Positions 27,565-36,361 of a stretch of 64,000 nucleotides of DNA are shown piece after piece. Made by a program: the position numbers and the translations under genes. The notes beneath the pieces are model-generated. The model was not told the DNA's origin. It was given only the letters and a program-made list of their open reading frames with translations, and did not search any database. The number at the start of each line of letters is the position of its first letter. Positions within the stretch are counted from its first letter, which is position 1. This stretch comes from Planctomycetota bacterium (lineage in GTDB: Bacteria; Planctomycetota; Phycisphaerae; Phycisphaerales; SM1A02), in assembly GCA_022574595.1 (NCBI GenBank), contig JACZRS010000005.1, forward strand, positions 152,480-216,479. The letters are read 5' to 3'.

Positions 27565-29496
27565 CTATATACACGGTCCCCAATTGGCGAATAGAATGAG
27601 CAGGTCGGTTGTATCTACTGCCCCACTACCATCAAGATCGGCAGTTCCGGCGGTCCCCCACTGTGCAAATAGCTCGAGTAAATCTGAAGTATTAACAATG
27701 CCATCGCCAGTTAGATCAGCTATGCACGGTGCTGGCCCTGCGGTTGCTACATATTTAGCACCACATGCAGACAAATCATTAAACACAACCGTCGCAACAA
27801 CTAACCAGTAATTCCCCGGCTGGACATCGGCTGCGATTGTAAATTCAAAACATTCGGTCGCAGCCGCTTCACTTAATATCTCACCTGGACAACCGAAGTT
27901 GCCATCTAAAATCCAAATACCAATTATAGATTCGGATTGAATTGTCCAGGTAATTTGCATCGCCCAAGGCACTTCGACTTGATACCAATCGAAGTCCGGC
28001 ACGTTATCTTGCCCATTAAAGAATATGCCTGTCTCGCCACAAATTGTCTCACCCAAATCTATTGGCGAAAAATGTACTTTCTCAGCTGCGCATCCGCCAT
28101 TAAAAAGATCATTGTAATTGTCTTGGCAAGTCGGCTCACCTTCAGTGGTACTATCCGGTGGGCAAAGTACAACACACGGACATTGATTGCAAGCCGTATT
28201 AGCTCCAAGCCACGATCCTTTTGCAGTGGCACAATCTTCTTCCGTTATGAATTGACAAGTTGCATCATCAAGACAGCACGCACCCAGAATTTCGCCACAA
28301 GGTGGATCCAGTTCTTTACACGCTTGATTGGCTACAAATCTCTGAGTGGGGCTCACGCAATCCGTAACTTCAACATTGTCTGAACAGAATAATGTTTCTT
28401 CATCGCAGCAAGCACCAAACACTCCTCCGACTTGTCCTGCTAGACATATTGCCAAGTCGTAACTCTCATTCTGTCCTTGGCAGCCTTCACAGAATGATTC
28501 ACCAACACCAGCGCTTATCCAAAGGAACCAACAATCAGGATCTCCCATCCCAACAATTTTAATCCAGCCATTCAGCAAGAAGCATGACTCAGGTAGCTGA
28601 ACTTCATAAAGATTGAGCTCCGTTCCCAGATAGAAAATTCCCAGTGGAGTACGCTGAGCTAATAGTGTATATGTGCAAACTAAATCCCCAGGCTGACCGC
28701 CAGCATCTTCATGAAACGATACTTCAAAGGTAGGATCAGATTCCGCACATTCCGCCCATTTGCCTCCACCTAAATAAATCAGATCAAGCCCCCACCACCT
28801 GACAGTTTCGACCATGCCTGCGGCGTTAGTAAAATTCTCATAACGAGCAAAGCCCGAGCCTAACTCAGAAGTGCCTGCAAAAAAGTCCTCGGGACCATCG
28901 CGCTGCTGACCAAACAGTATATTGTCAGGGCACTCCGGTAAAGGTATGCAACCACCAATACAATCACCGCCTGCAAGAAATTTACCTTGCATTGCCTGAC
29001 ATTCTAATTGGGTCAATATAAAACAATCATCACCAATACAGCACGCACCTATATTGCACGGTTCAGTACTACAATTGGTACCGGCGCCTAACCAAGTACC
29101 CCCTTTAGCAGCACATTCTTCTGGCGCAAGATCCAGGCAATCTTCACCAAAGCAGCAAGCACCAATTCCCGAATCACAGGGATCATCTAAACAAGTAGTA
29201 CCTGCACCCGCAAACTCTCGCCCCGATGTAATGCATGAAAACGCATCTGCCATATTACAATTAGTTTCAAAACAGCATGCTCCAACTCCACATGCGCCAT
29301 CGTCACAATTTTCGCGCGGCAAATAAACGCCACCCAGTGAAGAACACTCAGCTTCACTATTCACCTGAACACAATCATCAAATAAGCAACACGCGCCCTG
29401 GCCTTGCACAGAATTAGTCGTGAGTAAAACCATCGCAATAGCTATAGATGCAAGAACGCGATGGTAAAACACCGCTAATGCCTTCTTACAATTCAT
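27565..29496 (-). CDS. Secreted Cys-rich protein with GACC repeats and dockerin-like tail
   Basis: 643 residues. A signal peptide (VLASIAIAMVLLTTNSVQG) is followed by at least six Cys-rich repeats of the GACCFxxxC type (about residues 33-185 and again 360-440), then a middle beta-rich region, a part resembling a pre-peptidase C-terminal domain (PGNYWLVVATVVF), and two dockerin/EF-hand-like repeats (DLTGDGIVNTSDLLELFAQW and DLDGSGAVDTTDLLILFANW). The layout is typical of extracellular planctomycete proteins. Function is probably surface attachment or matrix; calcium binding by the tail is inferred. Confidence 0.8.
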   Translation of the reverse strand: MNCKKALAVFYHRVLASIAIAMVLLTTNSVQGQGACCLFDDCVQVNSEAECSSLGGVYLPRENCDDGACGVGACCFETNCNMADAFSCITSGREFAGAGTTCLDDPCDSGIGACCFGEDCLDLAPEECAAKGGTWLGAGTNCSTEPCNIGACCIGDDCFILTQLECQAMQGKFLAGGDCIGGCIPLPECPDNILFGQQRDGPEDFFAGTSELGSGFARYENFTNAAGMVETVRWWGLDLIYLGGGKWAECAESDPTFEVSFHEDAGGQPGDLVCTYTLLAQRTPLGIFYLGTELNLYEVQLPESCFLLNGWIKIVGMGDPDCWFLWISAGVGESFCEGCQGQNESYDLAICLAGQVGGVFGACCDEETLFCSDNVEVTDCVSPTQRFVANQACKELDPPCGEILGACCLDDATCQFITEEDCATAKGSWLGANTACNQCPCVVLCPPDSTTEGEPTCQDNYNDLFNGGCAAEKVHFSPIDLGETICGETGIFFNGQDNVPDFDWYQVEVPWAMQITWTIQSESIIGIWILDGNFGCPGEILSEAAATECFEFTIAADVQPGNYWLVVATVVFNDLSACGAKYVATAGPAPCIADLTGDGIVNTSDLLELFAQWGTAGTADLDGSGAVDTTDLLILFANWGPCI

Positions 29497-29613
29497 CTGA
29501 GCATCCTTCTATTCTGGCCTATCTAATTATTGCCCAATTTCAATAACTCAAATCCAAGTCGTCGCAATTTGGCTTATCCAGCATACCCCAATACCATTTC
29601 CCAACCAAACAAA

Positions 29614-29637
29614 AACTCCCCAATCGAGTGGGGAGTT
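29614..29637 (-). terminator. Rho-independent terminator of tRNA-Gly
   Basis: Perfect 9-bp stem AACTCCCCA / TGGGGAGTT with 6-nt loop. On the minus strand it is followed by TTTTTGTTTGG, a U-rich tail, and lies 46 nt downstream of the tRNA-Gly 3' end. Confidence 0.85.
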
Positions 29638-29682
29638 AATCAAATCGTTAACAAAGCATGCTTTTCAGCGAAAACTAAGAAT

Positions 29683-29754
29683 AGCGGGCGAACGGACTCG
29701 AACCGTCAACATTCAGCTTGGAAGGCTGACGCTCTACCATTGAGCTACGCCCGC
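29683..29754 (-). tRNA. tRNA-Gly (anticodon TCC)
   Basis: A complete 72-nt cloverleaf on the minus strand. Acceptor GCGGGCG/CGCCCGC, D-stem GCTC/GAGC, anticodon stem TCAGC/GCTGA with loop CTTCCAA giving TCC, five-base variable loop, T-arm GACGG TTCGAGT CCGTT, discriminator T. CCA is not encoded. The island integrase begins 94 nt from its 5' end. Confidence 0.97.
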
Positions 29755-29848
29755 AAAGTGGGCTTTTCACTACATTTCTATTACAAAATACACTACAATT
29801 CAACCTGACAGATATACATGACTCTTAAAGTATAGCAGGATTGAACTA

Positions 29849-31102
29849 ATGACAATGCATCGACTTAAGCGAGTACCGAAGTTGAGTCATAGCAAGAATC
29901 GTGGAATCGGCTGGCATGTCTCTTACCGTGATGCTTCCACTGGTATGCCCAAGAAGCATCGTTTCGGAATGATGCCGGAACATAAAGCTCGAGTACTTTA
30001 TCACCAATGGCTGGCAGAACACCTTAATGATAATAGAGAATCGATAGTCAACGTACGGAAATCGGTTCCAAAGAAGTCGGTTCGTCTGACAACTCCGAAG
30101 TTGGTTGAAAGTGATCTTATCCCAGGCAGCTTGATTCAAGTAGCCTCAAATCTATTGAATTTTGAAGAATCCCGTACTCGTACAGATGGTGAACCGCGAG
30201 CCAGGGGCACTATTGACTCAAGAGTCTGCTCTGATCGAAAGAAACATCTCCACGACTTTCTTGACTACATGAATCAGAAGCACGGACAAGGTACGTTGAA
30301 GAAAATGCAGCTCGCTGATCTCTCAATGGCAGATGTTGAAGGATTCAATCGGACAATTGTTGATGCTGGTTACTCTGCATCCCAAGTGACCAAGCGGATG
30401 CAGATGGTGAAGGCACTGATCAACCGTGCAGGAAGACCGGAGCACGGACTACAAACTCTAGCTTGGAACTGGGACTCCAAGGATATAGCCCACGGAAAGC
30501 CAACTGAAGAGCGACGCTTTCCTTTACTGAATCAGCTCATACAGATTCTCAAGAACTGTGAACATCGTGAACGAACAATGGTATGGATGGCAATAGGTCT
30601 CGGATTTGGGCAACACGATCTAGCAGCGGTTCGTGTCAGGCAAATTGATAGTGAGAGTTATGATCTTCGTCGCGGGAAAACAGGCGTTGAACGTTTCGGA
30701 AAAACGCCGCCGCTGGTTTGGGCATATATTCAATTTTACCTTGAGGAATCTCCCCGCAAAGACAGTGATCTTATGTTCACTACCCGCACAGGAATGCCGC
30801 TGGTTCATAAGCGCAGTGATGCTATCCAGCAATGGTGGAATATCCTTCGTCGAAACATTGGCGAAACCAAAGAAACGCTTAGCGGCTTCTACATTCTTCG
30901 ACATTTGGGGGCAACTGAATTCGGCTCTCGTCCTAGTTGCTCAATCAGTGATATGAAACGATGGCTTGGCCATGCAGCCAGTTCTCGTGTCGCTGATATT
31001 TATATGAAGCCAATTGCACCAGAAAATAGAACGCTGATTGAGTGGGTGAGGAGCCGTCTGGCTTCCAACAATCTAAACTATTCCCTCAGATTGACTTCAT
31101 AG
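29849..31102 (+). CDS. Tyrosine-type site-specific recombinase (island integrase)
   Basis: 417 residues. The C-terminal half has the layout of tyrosine recombinases: a beta-hairpin lysine (YDLRRGKTGVERF), FYILRHLGATEFG (box II Arg), WLGHAASSRVADIYMKP (His and the nucleophile Tyr). Box I, normally with a catalytic Arg, reads GLGFGQHDLAAVRV with Gln there, and the box II HxxR His is Tyr. Many planctomycete integrases show such changes, as I recall. It lies beside tRNA-Gly and probably moved the island. It is convergent with a small helix-turn-helix gene. Confidence 0.9.
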   Translation: MTMHRLKRVPKLSHSKNRGIGWHVSYRDASTGMPKKHRFGMMPEHKARVLYHQWLAEHLNDNRESIVNVRKSVPKKSVRLTTPKLVESDLIPGSLIQVASNLLNFEESRTRTDGEPRARGTIDSRVCSDRKKHLHDFLDYMNQKHGQGTLKKMQLADLSMADVEGFNRTIVDAGYSASQVTKRMQMVKALINRAGRPEHGLQTLAWNWDSKDIAHGKPTEERRFPLLNQLIQILKNCEHRERTMVWMAIGLGFGQHDLAAVRVRQIDSESYDLRRGKTGVERFGKTPPLVWAYIQFYLEESPRKDSDLMFTTRTGMPLVHKRSDAIQQWWNILRRNIGETKETLSGFYILRHLGATEFGSRPSCSISDMKRWLGHAASSRVADIYMKPIAPENRTLIEWVRSRLASNNLNYSLRLTS

Positions 31103-31318
31103 GAAGTCTTCCAAATCAGGATGCACGTGCCTACGCACAGCATCTGGAGCCTTCTTGAGTCTTGATTGTTCCCATGCTTCAACGTCACACTCACGGGCGT
31201 ATCGAACTCTACCCCGCTTGTCATATGGCAACTTGCCGGACTCCATAGCTTCAATAACCCGCTCCCGGCGCATTCGGAGTCGTTTACGTATCTGCTCGAC
31301 TGTAAGCCATTTACTCAT
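31097..31318 (-). CDS. Excisionase-like helix-turn-helix protein
   Basis: 73 residues. WLTVEQIRKRLRMRRERVIE and MESGKLPYDKRGRVRYARECD fit the MerR/excisionase winged-helix pattern (recognition helix followed by a wing and a W-x-QSR tail). Located tail-to-tail with the integrase, overlapping by 6 nt. It likely helps excision or controls the integrase. Confidence 0.75.
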   Translation of the reverse strand: MSKWLTVEQIRKRLRMRRERVIEAMESGKLPYDKRGRVRYARECDVEAWEQSRLKKAPDAVRRHVHPDLEDFL

Positions 31319-31350
31319 ATCATCTTATACCCACAGATTTCCGAGTATCC

Positions 31351-31650
31351 TTATATCATTGACATCAACACGCACACCAGCAAATACCGAGCTATCAACA
31401 ATCCAAGAAGCACAATTAACCATCCTATCCAGGTTGGCGTTGGTATCTCTCTATGTTGAGATAGCCATTGCCCGACTGCTTGTGGAAATGGATCTGTGAA
31501 CTGCTGCAAGTTCACATAGAAATTCCCAGTGCGTATGCTTTTGATTTGGCCAAGAAAGAAGCGAAGAGACATAACGAATATGTAAGCGTCGATCGCCCAA
31601 ATCGCCAGAATCAAAGGTAAATTGAGAATACTATTAGTTATTACAATCAT
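31351..31650 (-). CDS. Small membrane protein after the kinase gene
   Basis: 99 residues with two membrane helices (LNLPLILAIWAIDAYIFVMS and WIGWLIVLLGLLIARYLLV). The frame is open to 31707 but ATG at 31650, 2 nt after the kinase stop, avoids a large overlap. Not recognised; a loose likeness to YggT-type proteins. It ends the minus-strand run starting at 38.7 kb. Confidence 0.55.
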   Translation of the reverse strand: MIVITNSILNLPLILAIWAIDAYIFVMSLRFFLGQIKSIRTGNFYVNLQQFTDPFPQAVGQWLSQHREIPTPTWIGWLIVLLGLLIARYLLVCVLMSMI

Positions 31651-31652
31651 GT

Positions 31653-32801
31653 TTATGGTCTCCAAGGATCTAAAGGTAATGAAACGATTTGCCTTTGCTT
31701 TTGCCATAGCCTTATTGGATCTTTGGGCAAATCATCCAATCGCGGTGCTGACCAAGTTGGTTCTACTCGCTTGCGTTGTTGGAGTTGTCGATAGAAATAC
31801 GTTGGTGTGATCTCCTCCAATCTGCGCAACAAGGGCTGCTTCGTCGCGCAATAAGAATCACAGAATGCGATCCAATCTTGGGGAGATGGGCAGTCCACAT
31901 AGCTGCGGCTGTTGATTGCAGCTCGAAATAAACTTGCAGCCTCTGGGTATTCTGATTTGAGCTTCTTGACAGTGTGGCGAATGATCTTGCCAGAGCGAGC
32001 GCGTAGCTCATCCTGATCAAACATACCTCCGTCGGCTGTCAGTGATGTTCCTTTGTCCAACACGAGGAACTCAGTATTAAGCAATGCAAGAGAGAAGCGG
32101 TCGGCGTAATGACACCAAGTGACATTCAATGAAGGTGTGCCGTTGTGCCATACAAACTTTGGGATATAACCTTCTGTTCCACACGTTGTAGATTTAGGCA
32201 TTGATAAGCTGGGAGGATAAAAACAATCGAAATCAATCAGTGCTACTTCCCATGTATCGGGAATGATAAAAGTATTACCCGATGACAGGTCTCGGTGCGC
32301 GCATTGATTATTTTCAAGAAGGCAAACCAATTCGGAGAGATTTCTGCAAAGTAACAGCCGCTGTTCATATTCTAATTGTCGATCTCCATCACGAATTTCA
32401 TCAGCAACAGCAGCCCAGTCCATACCTTTGATCCGTGGCATGAGAATCGATCCATCCAGCCATTGCAGAAGATTCCGACTGTAATAGCAACCACTAATCT
32501 TTTTCAAATGCTTTGCCGTCAAGACTCGCCGGTTTATTCCTGAACGAAATCCTTTGTGTTTAGGAAGCATCCTGCTAACTGATTTGAGATAGGACTCTTC
32601 AGGACAGCGTCCTTGATGGAATTTCTTGATAATCCATTGTTTTCCATCATCTGCTAGGAGAAAGAAAACCTCAGCTTGCCCTCTTTGAACAGCCATTGGC
32701 ATACCTTTGAGAGCGCGATGTGGCAAAGGCTTTAGTCTCTTGCCGTCAATCTGTGCATACTTACGGCTCTTTAGCCAGGTTTCGACCGCCTCGGCAGACA
32801 T
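31653..32801 (-). CDS. Protein kinase of TerY-P triad
   Basis: 382 residues with an atypical Ser/Thr kinase domain: WIIKKFHQG (VAIK-like Lys), LLENNQCAHRDLSSGNTFI (catalytic loop HRDLSSGN), VALIDFDCF (DFG-like DFD) and TTCGTEGYIPKF (activation segment end). The C-terminal third is unassigned. AAGGAG precedes the ATG, which overlaps the phosphatase gene by 31 nt. With PP2C and vWA genes upstream it makes the TerY-P triad described by Anantharaman and colleagues for stress or conflict signalling. Confidence 0.85.
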   Translation of the reverse strand: MSAEAVETWLKSRKYAQIDGKRLKPLPHRALKGMPMAVQRGQAEVFFLLADDGKQWIIKKFHQGRCPEESYLKSVSRMLPKHKGFRSGINRRVLTAKHLKKISGCYYSRNLLQWLDGSILMPRIKGMDWAAVADEIRDGDRQLEYEQRLLLCRNLSELVCLLENNQCAHRDLSSGNTFIIPDTWEVALIDFDCFYPPSLSMPKSTTCGTEGYIPKFVWHNGTPSLNVTWCHYADRFSLALLNTEFLVLDKGTSLTADGGMFDQDELRARSGKIIRHTVKKLKSEYPEAASLFRAAINSRSYVDCPSPQDWIAFCDSYCATKQPLLRRLEEITPTYFYRQLQQRKRVEPTWSAPRLDDLPKDPIRLWQKQRQIVSLPLDPWRP

Positions 32802-34012
32802 TCTTTTCTCCTTGTATCTTTGTTGGTGAGTTCAGATCCAATTCTCGAGCTTGTCAACCAACCTGACGGATAAACCCAAATAAACGAAATGTCATCATCG
32901 CCACTTTTAGAATGGAGTTTGGTGTGAAGTTCATTCATCACTTGCAATTTCTCATTTGCATTACGGAATTGAGCTTCATTTTCTACGAGCCATGCCCAAA
33001 GATCTGTGGCGCTGTCAAAGCTTCCGTAAAAACCATCACTTGCCAGGACATAATGCGTATCCGATGGAAAGCGATCTTGTTGATGAACCCACTGCTGACT
33101 GTGTATGTGATCTGGAATGACCGCAGTAACGGTTCCTTTGTTATTGAACTTTATTGTCGGCGTGGACGCTTCAACCCGCTTTATGACAGTTGAGTAAAGA
33201 ACACGGCCATAGCTTTGGTTTTCTGGCAGTGCAATTTCTTCAACAAGGAAATTTGGAACAAGAAGGATCTCATCTTTATCCAGCGCCCAATGAGGTTCAT
33301 TATTGACAAGCGAGGTTTTTAAACTCTGATTGCCGCATCTATCAAGAGGGCAACAAATTAGCCATTTGTCTGCATGTATTGGAGGAATTCCGCTTTGTTT
33401 AACAAATTGAGACTCATCCGACGCTTTACCAATAATCTTGACCAGAAGCTGATCTCCTGGGCCAAACCGAATTTTTTCTTCATAAGGATTTCCAATCGAT
33501 TCTTTTGAATTTGTACTGCCATCCAACTTTGGGGATGAGACCAACAATTCGCCTTCTGGAGAAAAGGCGAAAAGCATTGAGTCTCCGCATCGCAGAACTT
33601 CAACAATAACGCAACTATCCGACGTGACAAACGAAGCAACAACTAATGTAGTTTGGAATGAGTGCGATAAATGTTCTCGTGCAGTTTCCAACAGCATCTG
33701 CTGCATGGCTTCAGATCTATCGGTGGAAAGATGTATTGTTGATTGCTGAGCTTCAAGGCGTCGAGCTATAAGAACATCATTCAGCGCGTAGAGCCTTTCC
33801 TTGATATCCCCCCTCAAAAGCATGGGGCTTAGGCTCGTAACAAGTTCTGCCGCTTCTGCGGCATGAGGCGATGATGAAACTCCATCACATAAAGATGCAA
33901 TATGCGAACACCCAAACCAGCGAGCACGGTCTTGGTCCTTGGATTCGTCACCAAAGCAAGCTGGCGACACTATCGTGATTGCGGCGAATTCGTTGTTATG
34001 TGTTTGCGGCAT
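32771..34012 (-). CDS. PP2C-type protein phosphatase of TerY-P triad
   Basis: About 413 residues. Motifs of PP2C phosphatases: DESKDQDRARWF near the start, then SLCDGVSSSPHAAEAAELV (metal-binding DG), SCVIVEVLRCGDSMLFAFS (GDS), and near the end DTHYVLASDGFYGSFDS (ASDG) with a late DDISFIWV. The frame is open far upstream; ATG at 34012 follows AGGT and lies 8 nt after the vWA stop. It is expected to reverse phosphorylation by the adjacent kinase. Confidence 0.85.
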   Translation of the reverse strand: MPQTHNNEFAAITIVSPACFGDESKDQDRARWFGCSHIASLCDGVSSSPHAAEAAELVTSLSPMLLRGDIKERLYALNDVLIARRLEAQQSTIHLSTDRSEAMQQMLLETAREHLSHSFQTTLVVASFVTSDSCVIVEVLRCGDSMLFAFSPEGELLVSSPKLDGSTNSKESIGNPYEEKIRFGPGDQLLVKIIGKASDESQFVKQSGIPPIHADKWLICCPLDRCGNQSLKTSLVNNEPHWALDKDEILLVPNFLVEEIALPENQSYGRVLYSTVIKRVEASTPTIKFNNKGTVTAVIPDHIHSQQWVHQQDRFPSDTHYVLASDGFYGSFDSATDLWAWLVENEAQFRNANEKLQVMNELHTKLHSKSGDDDISFIWVYPSGWLTSSRIGSELTNKDTRRKECLPRRSKPG

Positions 34013-34019
34013 GTTTTGA

Positions 34020-34835
34020 TTACCTCGCATATTGTCGCTCTGCCCGTGAACCAATGCTTCCAACGACTTGCATGACGTGCTTGAGCATTTCCTTTGTTCG
34101 TACATCAAAAAATGCACGTGCACCATCCCGCAGTTCAGGAAAAATCCCATCATCGACAAGGTTCTGGGAGATACACGCCGGCAACTTGCTGCTCATATCG
34201 AACATTCTGATGTTGTCATCACTTGAGCCAGCTTCGTTGGCATCAACGTAACCTGGAAAGTCTTCCGGACCTTGGTAGTTGAGGCTTGTATGCGTGCCGA
34301 TGTATGCGTTGACTACTAAGGCGTTACCATCACTTGTAGCGAGATCTTTGATTTGCTCAACGCTTGATGTAGCGTCAGTTTGACTCTCACCGTCAGTTAG
34401 GTGAAACATCATTGGCGGGAAGGAATCAAGGAACCGTTCTTGCTGTACCGCTCCTTTGAGATAGTCGTAGGCCATCTGCATGGCGGACGCAGTATCGGTT
34501 CCTTCGAGATGTCCACCGAGGCCAAGCGAATTACCTGCGTTCGTGTAAAGTTCAACAACAGCTTCGATATCCATCTCCCCATTACCCCAGACCTTCGGGT
34601 TGCTGCCATAGATGATGACGTATAAGTAATATCGAGGCTTGATTACAACATCATCACCCTTAACTTCAGTACTGCATGCTAACAGTTCCTTGAGAATTAG
34701 TCCTACGTAGCGCTCTACCCATTGAAATTTTTCATCTGATGTACCTTGCAGATTCTCGTCCATGCTCCCGCTATCATCAAGCACTAACACGATAAGCCCT
34801 GGATGTTGCCGACTGATTTTCTTTTCGTATGCCAT
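34020..34835 (-). CDS. terY: vWA domain protein of TerY-P triad
   Basis: 271 residues formed mainly by a von Willebrand A domain. The MIDAS motif is complete: LVLDDSGSMDENLQG (DxSxS), LEGTDTASAMQMA (Thr) and FHLTDGESQTDA (Asp). This matches TerY of the tellurite-resistance associated stress systems. AGGAG lies close upstream of the start. vWA domains hold protein complexes together through metal-dependent contacts. It opens the three-gene triad. Confidence 0.88.
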   Translation of the reverse strand: MAYEKKISRQHPGLIVLVLDDSGSMDENLQGTSDEKFQWVERYVGLILKELLACSTEVKGDDVVIKPRYYLYVIIYGSNPKVWGNGEMDIEAVVELYTNAGNSLGLGGHLEGTDTASAMQMAYDYLKGAVQQERFLDSFPPMMFHLTDGESQTDATSSVEQIKDLATSDGNALVVNAYIGTHTSLNYQGPEDFPGYVDANEAGSSDDNIRMFDMSSKLPACISQNLVDDGIFPELRDGARAFFDVRTKEMLKHVMQVVGSIGSRAERQYAR

Positions 34836-34905
34836 TAGGTTTCTCCTTAAATTGAAGTTGGTTGCGTTTTGTTTCTCTTTAGAGGTGATGCCTTATCAAA
34901 GTGCA

Positions 34906-35310
34906 TCACCTGTCGTTTTTTTGATTCCCATGAAGGACAATCTTCATTGCGGCCAGGATGCTTACGAGCACAAGGCCGAAGACAATAAGACCCCAGGTCA
35001 TTTCCTCAGGTGAATGACCTGGGCCGATGAGTTCCATTGAAAAGAAGAACGTGTTTAACTCACTGCGGTGAGTCAGCCCCAGCACCACAGCGAATATGAT
35101 GAAAGCTAGGGCAAAGAGATTCCGCAGGCGATGAAATAGACGAGCCTGTTGGAGTTGCCTTATCTCCTGATTCAGGTTTTCTGATTGCTCAAGATCTTCC
35201 CTTGCCGGAGGAAAGATGGGCTGATAGCGGAGTGGATCATCTTCCACATTCTGCGGATAACGTGTATTACGTATTGGGCCTTGGCGATTGTTTTGGTTGA
35301 ATTGGGTCAT
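34906..35310 (-). CDS. Two-helix membrane protein upstream of the triad
   Basis: 134 residues: a polar, Pro/Asn/Gln-rich N-terminal half with a coiled-coil-like stretch (LEQSENLNQEIRQLQQ), then two membrane helices (LFALAFIIFAVVLGL and WGLIVFGLVLVSILAAMKIV). Not recognised. Same strand as the triad, 70 nt from terY, so possibly co-transcribed and a membrane anchor for it. Confidence 0.55.
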   Translation of the reverse strand: MTQFNQNNRQGPIRNTRYPQNVEDDPLRYQPIFPPAREDLEQSENLNQEIRQLQQARLFHRLRNLFALAFIIFAVVLGLTHRSELNTFFFSMELIGPGHSPEEMTWGLIVFGLVLVSILAAMKIVLHGNQKNDR

Positions 35311-35612
35311 ATCGAAGTCCTTTTTGTTGGGTTAGATTGCCGCCATTAAGCTCGTTCCATTTCCATTTCAGGCTGTTTTTACTCCTCCTCAACTCGAAAA
35401 TAGATCACATCACCAAATAAACCTTCTAAAACAATCCCCTACTCTTCCTCTCATCCACTTCCTCATTCCTCCGAATCTACACCTGCCCAACGGGCACGGA
35501 GCCGCCCAAATTGCCGTGCCCGGCACACCATGCCGCCCCAACGCCCAGCCGCCTCTTCCGACAAAGCCACACTTAATCGCCATAGCCATAATTGATGTAT
35601 TCCTCATAACAA
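35311..35612. other. Intergenic region with a GC-rich hairpin
   Basis: About 300 bases between the two minus-strand modules. A perfect 8-bp stem GGGCACGG/CCGTGCCC (35492-35499 and 35514-35521) could be a terminator or REP-like element. A 59-residue Gly/Arg-rich frame over it is probably not a gene. Confidence 0.5.
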
Positions 35613-36335
35613 TCACTCCTCAGTCATGTACTCACTCAAATGCCTCAGAACAATCTTCTTTCTGAAAAGTCCAAGACCATCCTGTTCAGCCAGCTCATGT
35701 TCAATACCCTTCATTAGCTGCCTATCCTCACACGCCACAATCACCAACGAGATCCCTGTCACACTCGCCCCCTTTATCGCCATGGAAGCATTCCACTTCG
35801 CCAAGCCTGTCAGACATACCTCAACTCCAATAAGCTCACCATCTTCACGCTCCAGAACTAAATCAAACGCCTTGACTCCTAATGTCCGCTCGAACCACAC
35901 TTGCCTGTAGCCGTTCGCTCGCGCCCACTTTTCAATATGCCTTGAATAGACATCATGCTTGAAGCCGCCGCGCTTCACCTTCTTCTCCGCCGGCGATATA
36001 CCGCGTTTCTCTAACTCAGCGACACCTCTAGGTAACAACTCCAGAACTTGAGGCTGTCCGCCTCTGCCTTTTCGAACAAGTCGATGAATCCGAACAAGGC
36101 CCCGAGCAAGCAAGTCGTCAACAGCTTGTTTACCTTCAGCAGGATGTAAGCCGAGAGTTCGATACATCCCGACAAGCCAAATACCTAGCTCTAGAGCGGC
36201 TTTAATGAGAACCTTCAACGATGTAGAAGAAAGCTCATTGACGTCAGATTTTTCTGCCGCTGCTTGTGGCTGTATGACGGCTGTAACATCACTCAAGAAT
36301 GCTGATGCTCGCTGCAGTCGCTGTTCTTCTGTCAT
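35613..36335 (-). CDS. Winged-helix plus restriction-endonuclease-like protein
   Basis: About 240 residues. The N-terminal half holds a DNA-binding winged-helix pattern (HPAEGKQAVDDLLARGLVRI, then RGGQPQVLEL). The C-terminal half has FDLVLEREDGELIGVEVCLT, whose D-x10-ExC spacing resembles the D-ExK core of PD-(D/E)XK nucleases with the Lys replaced, preceded by KRGGFKHDVYSRHIEKWA. It follows the ATPase gene directly and probably works with it on DNA. Start is uncertain: ATG at 36335, or TTG at 36344 with GAGGAG at good spacing. Confidence 0.6.
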   Translation of the reverse strand: MTEEQRLQRASAFLSDVTAVIQPQAAAEKSDVNELSSTSLKVLIKAALELGIWLVGMYRTLGLHPAEGKQAVDDLLARGLVRIHRLVRKGRGGQPQVLELLPRGVAELEKRGISPAEKKVKRGGFKHDVYSRHIEKWARANGYRQVWFERTLGVKAFDLVLEREDGELIGVEVCLTGLAKWNASMAIKGASVTGISLVIVACEDRQLMKGIEHELAEQDGLGLFRKKIVLRHLSEYMTEE

Positions 36336-36361
36336 ATGCTTCAAACCAACGCTCCTCACAT

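Noticed and set aside
35410..35589. 59-residue Gly/Arg-rich frame
   Set aside because: Runs over a palindromic GC-rich element and has a badly spaced ribosome site.
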